64,000 bases of DNA from JAUIAI01 sp050633665 (GTDB lineage Bacteria > Pseudomonadota > Gammaproteobacteria > Burkholderiales > Burkholderiaceae_E): assembly GCA_050633665.1 (NCBI GenBank), contig JBOEGY010000004.1, positions 161,394 through 225,393 of the forward strand. Reading direction: 5' to 3'. Shown here one piece after another: positions 59,631-64,000 of this stretch. Position 1 is the first letter of the stretch. Every line of letters starts with the position of its first letter. The translations under genes and the position numbers were made by a program. The notes under the pieces were generated by a model. The model ran no database searches. It worked only from the letters and a program-made list of their open reading frames with translations, and was not told the DNA's origin.

Positions 59631-60379
59631 ACGGCACGCTGACTTTCAAAGGTAATCCGTGGCCGGATGGTCACTTGCTCAGCGGATTCCGTCTTGCGGT
59701 GGTTTTGCATGAACCGACAGTCAGTCATGAGGCCATCGCGAGCCTGGACCTCCGGTTTACAACTGAGGCGTATCACTATCCTCAAGGCCTTGATGAAGTG
59801 GGTGCGGCGGCCGGCGCCCAATCAGATTTTGTGGACGACTGGGAAGCCATTGGTGTCTGGCTCAACTTCAAGAATGCTCATGCCACTGCGTTGGCCACGC
59901 ATGAAGACCTGGAGCTGGCTACGCCGGAGGAACCGTTTGAGCTGAACAGTTTTGATCATTTCGTGCGGACAATTGATCCACTTGATGAAATCGACACCCA
60001 GGATTACGACTACCAGGATGCTCTGGCGTTTCAATCGCATATTCTGGGATGGGATTCGCTGGCGGATCACAAGGTCAGCATCACTCGCGACGCCGGTGCC
60101 GCTCACTACAACATCACCTGGACCGGGAAAGTTGCCCGGACTTACGCCGGGCGCCTGGAGTTCGAGCACGAGTTTGATCTTCAGGTGACTGATGTCGAAT
60201 TCTCCGGGTTCTGCGGGCATCAGTTTGGCTGGCACCAGTCTGAACCGGTCACATTGGAACAGCGTGAGTTGCGGCTTCGGGCAGTGGCGGAGCGACTGGT
60301 TGCTGATGCGTCGGCGTTAACGTTTGAGCCAGGGGTGCACCACGAGGACGACCGGCTGATGCCGCGCGCTCAGGACTGA
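59627..60379 (+). CDS. Uncharacterised acidic protein
   Basis: The 250-residue protein is acidic and soluble, with no signal peptide. Striking parts are FTTEAYHYPQGLDEVG, EEPFELNSFDHFVRTIDPLDEIDTQDYDYQDALAFQSHILGWDSL and TWTGKVARTYAGRLEFEHEFDLQV, FSGFCGHQFGWHQ. I do not recognise a family. The ATG overlaps the previous stop. Its sequence does not resemble the other two genes of this neighbourhood. Confidence 0.7.
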   Translation: MNGTLTFKGNPWPDGHLLSGFRLAVVLHEPTVSHEAIASLDLRFTTEAYHYPQGLDEVGAAAGAQSDFVDDWEAIGVWLNFKNAHATALATHEDLELATPEEPFELNSFDHFVRTIDPLDEIDTQDYDYQDALAFQSHILGWDSLADHKVSITRDAGAAHYNITWTGKVARTYAGRLEFEHEFDLQVTDVEFSGFCGHQFGWHQSEPVTLEQRELRLRAVAERLVADASALTFEPGVHHEDDRLMPRAQD

Positions 60380-60497
60380 GGTAGCTGCCGGCGCTTCATA
60401 CTTCTACACAATCGCTTGCAAACCCATCATCTCGCTCCGGCAGCATTGGTGTTCAGGGAAAGACGAACATGGTGCTGAGACACCTCGGAGAAGTTTG

Positions 60498-60647
60498 ATG
60501 AAAGCGCAACAGAATCAAAATGGTTTCGCCAGTCTGGCGTTGATGTTGGGGTCAGCCGGACTGGTGGCTTCGATTGCCGTGATCGGTTTGGTCGATATTA
60601 TCGGGCCGCTGATCACGATTGCGGCGCGTGGTCTGGCATTGCTCTGA
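60498..60647 (+). CDS. Small hydrophobic peptide
   Basis: The 49-codon frame starts with GGAG 7 bases before the ATG and encodes MKAQQNQNGFASLALMLGSA, then a long hydrophobic helix (LVASIAVIGLVDIIGPLITIA) and an Arg-containing end. This is a plausible single-pass inner-membrane peptide; no family is recognised. It converges with the gene at 60666-60857, with only 18 bases between stops. Confidence 0.6.
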   Translation: MKAQQNQNGFASLALMLGSAGLVASIAVIGLVDIIGPLITIAARGLALL

Positions 60648-60665
60648 TCAGAAACACACGCGGGG

Positions 60666-60857
60666 TCAGGTGGGACCGGACGGGGCATTCCGGGCTTCTC
60701 GTATACGTTCAGCCATTCCCGGATCAAATCGTGCGATCTGGCTGATTGCCGAGCGCTCCCGGCTAAGCAGGATGGTTCTGAAAAGCCGGCGCCAGAATCC
60801 GCCGCGTGATTCTTTCAGTCCGGTGACTTCCGGGCTATCCGCATAAGAATTAATCAT
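60666..60857 (-). CDS. DUF1127-like small basic protein
   Basis: The 63-residue product reads MINSYADSPEVTGLKESRGGFWRRLFRTILLSRERSAISQIARFDPGMAERIREAR. The Trp-Arg-Arg helix followed by about 20 residues and a final Arg-Glu-Ala resembles DUF1127/YjiS-type proteins, though the LxDIGL motif is not intact (here ISQIARFD). AAGGA precedes the ATG by 6 bases. The frame could extend to 61004, but that part has no ribosome site. It converges with the small hydrophobic peptide at 60498. Confidence 0.62.
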   Translation of the reverse strand: MINSYADSPEVTGLKESRGGFWRRLFRTILLSRERSAISQIARFDPGMAERIREARNAPSGPT

Positions 60858-61085
60858 GTCATATCCTTGTAACGCAGTTGAGGGGGGAGAGGCGGCACTT
60901 GCTGTGCTCTTTGTGCGCTCCACAATACTGGCAACCGGCGAACTGATGACGCACCATCGGTGAAAAAAAGCAAACGAACCGAAGATTAAATACCAACTAT
61001 TCACCTTGCTTATGCGGTTTTTCAGCAGATGAACGCTGGTAGGGGTTTTTGTGCCAAATGAGTGCGGTTGATGACTAAGGAGGCC

Positions 61086-63143
61086 TTAGCGTCCGCCTGA
61101 TGCAGTCAGTCTGCGATAGACCTTGACCAGCTCAACTGGCAAATCGTTTACTTCGTCGATGACCAGGTAACTGTCTGGCGCGCAGACGCGGCGCAGATAG
61201 TCATGCCCGCCTGGATCTACTGACAGGCAGAAGACCTGAACTCCCATTCGGCTGACCTCTTCGATAGCGCGAGCCGTATCCTGCAAACCATATTCATCAC
61301 TTAACCTGTCCGGCCCGTAGTCGATATCCTGCGGATAACCGTCCGAGACGATCATCATGATTTTCATTCGAGCGACCGTCTTAGCCAGCTTGGCGCCTGT
61401 ATGACGAATCGGAGCGCCCATTCGCGAAGAGCCTTGTGGCTCAATCGCGGCGAGCGCGCCCCAGGTTTGAGCCGAGCAGGTTTGATCGAACTCTTTAGCG
61501 ACACCAAAATTCACCTGATGTCGGCCCTGACCCGAGTAGGCATAGAGGGCGAAGCGGTCGCCGAGATCCTGGAGAACGGCACTGATAAGCCCCAATGACT
61601 CGCGCGCGATATCGATGACTCTGCGCTTTGGACCTTGTGCTGATGGGATATTTAGCTGTAACGCGTCGTAGGGCGACCAGCCGATGTCGTCCAGCTCTGT
61701 CTCCGGTGCAGGTGGATCGATCTGATCCGTTCGATTCAGTGGATCGGCGACTTGAAAATCAGTAGAGGCACTCATGTCCAGCAGGAATGCTGCGGCAACA
61801 TCGCGCTCGGCTCGATCGCGACGTTGGTATAGGCGATCGTCTCCTGGCAGCCCGGCCTGCCGGTCGGCAAAGCGTTCGATCATGCGATCCAGTTCAATGC
61901 TCTCGCCGTCCGGCAGGCCCCGCTGCAACCGAATGGCTTCGGGCCGCAGCGTATTGAACTGCCGCTTGATCTGCTCGTAGCTGTCTTTGTAGCGTTTCAG
62001 GAGATCCGACATGAACGTGCCGGGTTTGCTTTGCAGCCGGTACTCTTTCAGGCAACACCACCCTCTGAGGGTTTGTTGGTTCAGGTAGTCCCATTCATCA
62101 ATCAGGACGTGGCGTTCGCGTGGTTGCTGCACAGTGGCTTTCGTTGGCTCGACATGGCGCGGAACGCGATCAGGTTCCTGTGAATCTGGTTCGGGCTGAA
62201 AGGTTCCACCGTTGGCGCTGCTGGCTGCGATTGCGGCATCGGCTGCAAGCCGGCGTCGACTGGCCATGGCGGGCACGGCAAAAGCCTCGCCGCGATAGTG
62301 AACGGCGTTGATGACTGGCCGTCCCCGCGAAGGAACCGGAAGCTGACTGGCGCCAGGAGCGGCGACAGGTTCTAGCTGTGTTCTTTTTGTGGCCGCAAAG
62401 CCGCCGTCTGCACTCAGACGGCGGCAAAGCGTAACGGCCGCGGCCGCCGTGTCATAAACACTGGCATGGTCAAGGGTTAATAGCCGGACCGATTCGGCAA
62501 TCCAGTGATAGGTCGGCGACAGTCCAGACTGAGCGGAAGTGGATCCGGGCGCGCGTAAGGTCAGGCGGATCAAGGCCTCAAGGCCTGCCTGAGCCTGCGA
62601 CCCGGTCTGCGGCGCAGGGCGGGCGGCGAGCGCCAGTGCCATCGCATGGGTCAGGTCTGCACGCAAACCCGGAAACTGCCGATAGTTCTGCAGGTCGACG
62701 CGCCAGCCTTCAAGGACGGAAAACAGCAAGCGCATCAGTTCAGGCTCCGCTTGCGAGGAAAACAATCGCTCCAGATCAAGTGCCTGGCTGCGGGAGTGGT
62801 AAGACCCGGGTTCGGGCACATTGTTCACCGGAGCAGGCATTTCAGGGTGTAGTTGATAAAACCGAGTCAGGTCGAAGCAAAACGTCCCGTGAATCTGGTA
62901 GCCGATCTGATGAATCAGAGCGACCCGGTAATGGGCGTAGTTGGTTGCAAAATCCGGCGCATCGTCGATGATTTCAGGTAACCAGTAGTGTTTGCCATCA
63001 CTGCTGAACGCGTCGACCCGGTAGTGTTGTTCGAGTTGTCCGATCGGAGCGAGTAAAACGCTGCGTCCGCTGACTGCTTCGGCGAATAGTGTCATCCGGC
63101 GTTGGATATCAACCAGCAGGGCCGCGCCTGAGCCGGTGCTCAT
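61086..63143 (-). CDS. NorD/CbbO-type von Willebrand factor A domain protein
   Basis: The 685-residue protein ends in a VWA domain with a complete MIDAS: FLLDMSAST (DxSxS), a Thr/Gly region QGSSRMGAPIRHTG, and IVSDGYPQDIDYG. The long N-terminal part is helical and contains YWLPEIIDDAPDF and DEWDYLNQQTLRGWCCLKEYRL. This is the partner of MoxR-type ATPases in NorD (nitric oxide reductase) and CbbO (Rubisco activation). Its start overlaps the ATPase stop by 4 bases. The downstream 228 bases to 60858 show no clear terminator. The neighbouring norCB or cbbLS genes lie outside the window, so which complex it serves is not known. Confidence 0.88.
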   Translation of the reverse strand: MSTGSGAALLVDIQRRMTLFAEAVSGRSVLLAPIGQLEQHYRVDAFSSDGKHYWLPEIIDDAPDFATNYAHYRVALIHQIGYQIHGTFCFDLTRFYQLHPEMPAPVNNVPEPGSYHSRSQALDLERLFSSQAEPELMRLLFSVLEGWRVDLQNYRQFPGLRADLTHAMALALAARPAPQTGSQAQAGLEALIRLTLRAPGSTSAQSGLSPTYHWIAESVRLLTLDHASVYDTAAAAVTLCRRLSADGGFAATKRTQLEPVAAPGASQLPVPSRGRPVINAVHYRGEAFAVPAMASRRRLAADAAIAASSANGGTFQPEPDSQEPDRVPRHVEPTKATVQQPRERHVLIDEWDYLNQQTLRGWCCLKEYRLQSKPGTFMSDLLKRYKDSYEQIKRQFNTLRPEAIRLQRGLPDGESIELDRMIERFADRQAGLPGDDRLYQRRDRAERDVAAAFLLDMSASTDFQVADPLNRTDQIDPPAPETELDDIGWSPYDALQLNIPSAQGPKRRVIDIARESLGLISAVLQDLGDRFALYAYSGQGRHQVNFGVAKEFDQTCSAQTWGALAAIEPQGSSRMGAPIRHTGAKLAKTVARMKIMMIVSDGYPQDIDYGPDRLSDEYGLQDTARAIEEVSRMGVQVFCLSVDPGGHDYLRRVCAPDSYLVIDEVNDLPVELVKVYRRLTASGGR

Positions 63144-63973
63144 GGCATGACGATATCGACGATGTCTGCGATGGCCAGTCGAATATCGTCGTCGTCGGTG
63201 ACGGCGCGGGCGACCGCCACGTCGCAGGCGCGTCGCGCGGCTATGCCGGCAACCATCAATTGCCCGGCATAGACGAGCAAGCGGGTGCTGACGCCGTCTT
63301 CAAATCCATGCTCTCTGAGTTGCCGGGTCTTGGCGCCGATGGTGGCCAGCCGCTCGGCGCTGCTCGGGTCAACTCCGCTTTCGTGCGAGATGATCCGGGT
63401 CTCGATTTCGACCGAGGGGTAGTCAAAACTCAGGCTGACAAAACGTTGCCGTGTTGAAGGCTTCAGGTCTTTCAGGACGCTCTGGTAACCGGGGTTATAC
63501 GAAATCACGAGTTGAAAATCGGGATGAGCGTTCAGCGACTCACCAGTCTTTTCGATTGGCAAAATCCGGCGGTGGTCGGTTAGCGAGTGAATAATGACAG
63601 TCGTGTCTTTGCGCGCTTCAACGACCTCGTCCAGGTAGCAGATAGCCCCGGTGCGCACGGCCCGGGTCAGTGGTCCGTCCATCCAGACGGTTTCATTCCC
63701 CGAAATCAGATAGCGCCCGACCAGGTCAGTTCCGGTAAGGTCTTCATGGCAGGCGACCGTCAGTAGTGATGCTGACTTCGTCCCGGATACTCGCCAGGCC
63801 ATGTGCTCGATAAAGCGGGTTTTGCCACAACCGGTCGGGCCTTTCAGCAAGACGGGCAGACGCGCCGAATAGGCTGCTTCAAAAACTTCTACTTCATCGC
63901 CTGTTGGCAAATACCACGGCTGCTTTGCGTTCGCTCTCGGCGGTTCGGGGTGATGGGTTCTATCTGGCTCCAA
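63140..63973 (-). CDS. NorQ/CbbQ/NirQ-type MoxR AAA+ ATPase
   Basis: The 277-residue AAA+ protein has Walker A VLLKGPTGCGKTRFIEHMAW, Walker B AICYLDEVVEARKDTTVIIH, sensor 1 LVISYNPGYQSVLKDLKPSTRQRF and the C-terminal STRLLVYAGQLM. These are the marks of the CbbQ/NirQ/NorQ family of chaperone ATPases. The start is TTG at 63973, with AGGAG 5 bases before it. It is the first of the two-gene unit with the VWA protein. NorQ and CbbQ look alike, and the gene that would decide between them is beyond the right edge. Confidence 0.93.
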   Translation of the reverse strand: MEPDRTHHPEPPRANAKQPWYLPTGDEVEVFEAAYSARLPVLLKGPTGCGKTRFIEHMAWRVSGTKSASLLTVACHEDLTGTDLVGRYLISGNETVWMDGPLTRAVRTGAICYLDEVVEARKDTTVIIHSLTDHRRILPIEKTGESLNAHPDFQLVISYNPGYQSVLKDLKPSTRQRFVSLSFDYPSVEIETRIISHESGVDPSSAERLATIGAKTRQLREHGFEDGVSTRLLVYAGQLMVAGIAARRACDVAVARAVTDDDDIRLAIADIVDIVMP

Positions 63974-64000
63974 CTTGGCTCCTTGTCGCTACTCCTTGTC

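Overview
The window looks like chromosomal DNA of a betaproteobacterium, most likely in or near the Burkholderiales. The basis is moderately high GC, a Lys/Ala histone H1-like gene just after nrdAB, the minus-strand block tlpA-aroQ-accB-accC-prmA-(zinc ribbon/DUF3426)-(PfkB kinase), and the run glnE / yhdP-tldD-aroG. These orders are familiar from that group; the taxon itself is inference. I saw no rRNA, tRNA, CRISPR array, transposase or phage gene.

Layout. 1-3.2 kb: class Ia ribonucleotide reductase (nrdA is cut by the left edge) and a histone-like protein closed by a strong terminator. 3.2-11.4 kb: YggT and a lipocalin-like protein, then a long minus-strand housekeeping run (PfkB kinase, DUF3426 protein, PrmA, AccC, AccB, AroQ, TlpA-like thioredoxin). 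11.4-19.7 kb: plus-strand envelope and RNA genes (mpl, YqiA-like esterase, RNB exonuclease, TonB-like protein, aroE, mtgA, mgtE). 19.9-25.8 kb: a surface-polysaccharide locus with an ABC-2 exporter pair and a 1394-residue protein that joins a methyltransferase-like domain to three glycosyltransferase-like domains. 25.7-30.6 kb: two paralogous exported proteins, a small membrane peptide, a thioesterase, a DUF3047 lipoprotein, moaC and a BepA-type protease. 30.6-31.0 kb: a large palindromic repeat and a partial second copy. 31.0-41.6 kb: minus-strand genes including waaF, ilvE, an ECF42-type sigma factor with its DGPF partner, and glnE, plus an MFS transporter. 41.7-49.4 kb: yhdP, tldD, an aromatic-amino-acid leader peptide with an attenuator in front of aroG, and a cyclic-nucleotide-binding protein. 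49.4-55.9 kb: a LysR regulator, small proteins, a PduO-type adenosyltransferase, a D-lactate/glycolate oxidase-like flavoprotein, a hydrolase pair and a lipoprotein. 55.9-60.4 kb: a DUF4132 giant protein preceded by a small protein that reads as a MoaD/ThiS/ubiquitin-like beta-grasp protein ending in Gly-Gly, with two unrecognised genes diverging from it. 60.5-64 kb: two small proteins and a NorD/CbbO-type VWA protein with its NorQ/CbbQ-type AAA+ ATPase at the right edge.

The most interesting points are the Gly-Gly beta-grasp plus DUF4132 pair, the aroG attenuator, the multidomain glycosyltransferase beside its exporter, the palindromic repeat, and several genes of about 50-60 codons (a DUF3149-like protein, two membrane peptides, a DUF1127-like protein) that annotation could miss. 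Start codons were moved from the longest reading frame wherever a Shine-Dalgarno sequence or family alignment pointed elsewhere; the reasons are given in each entry.
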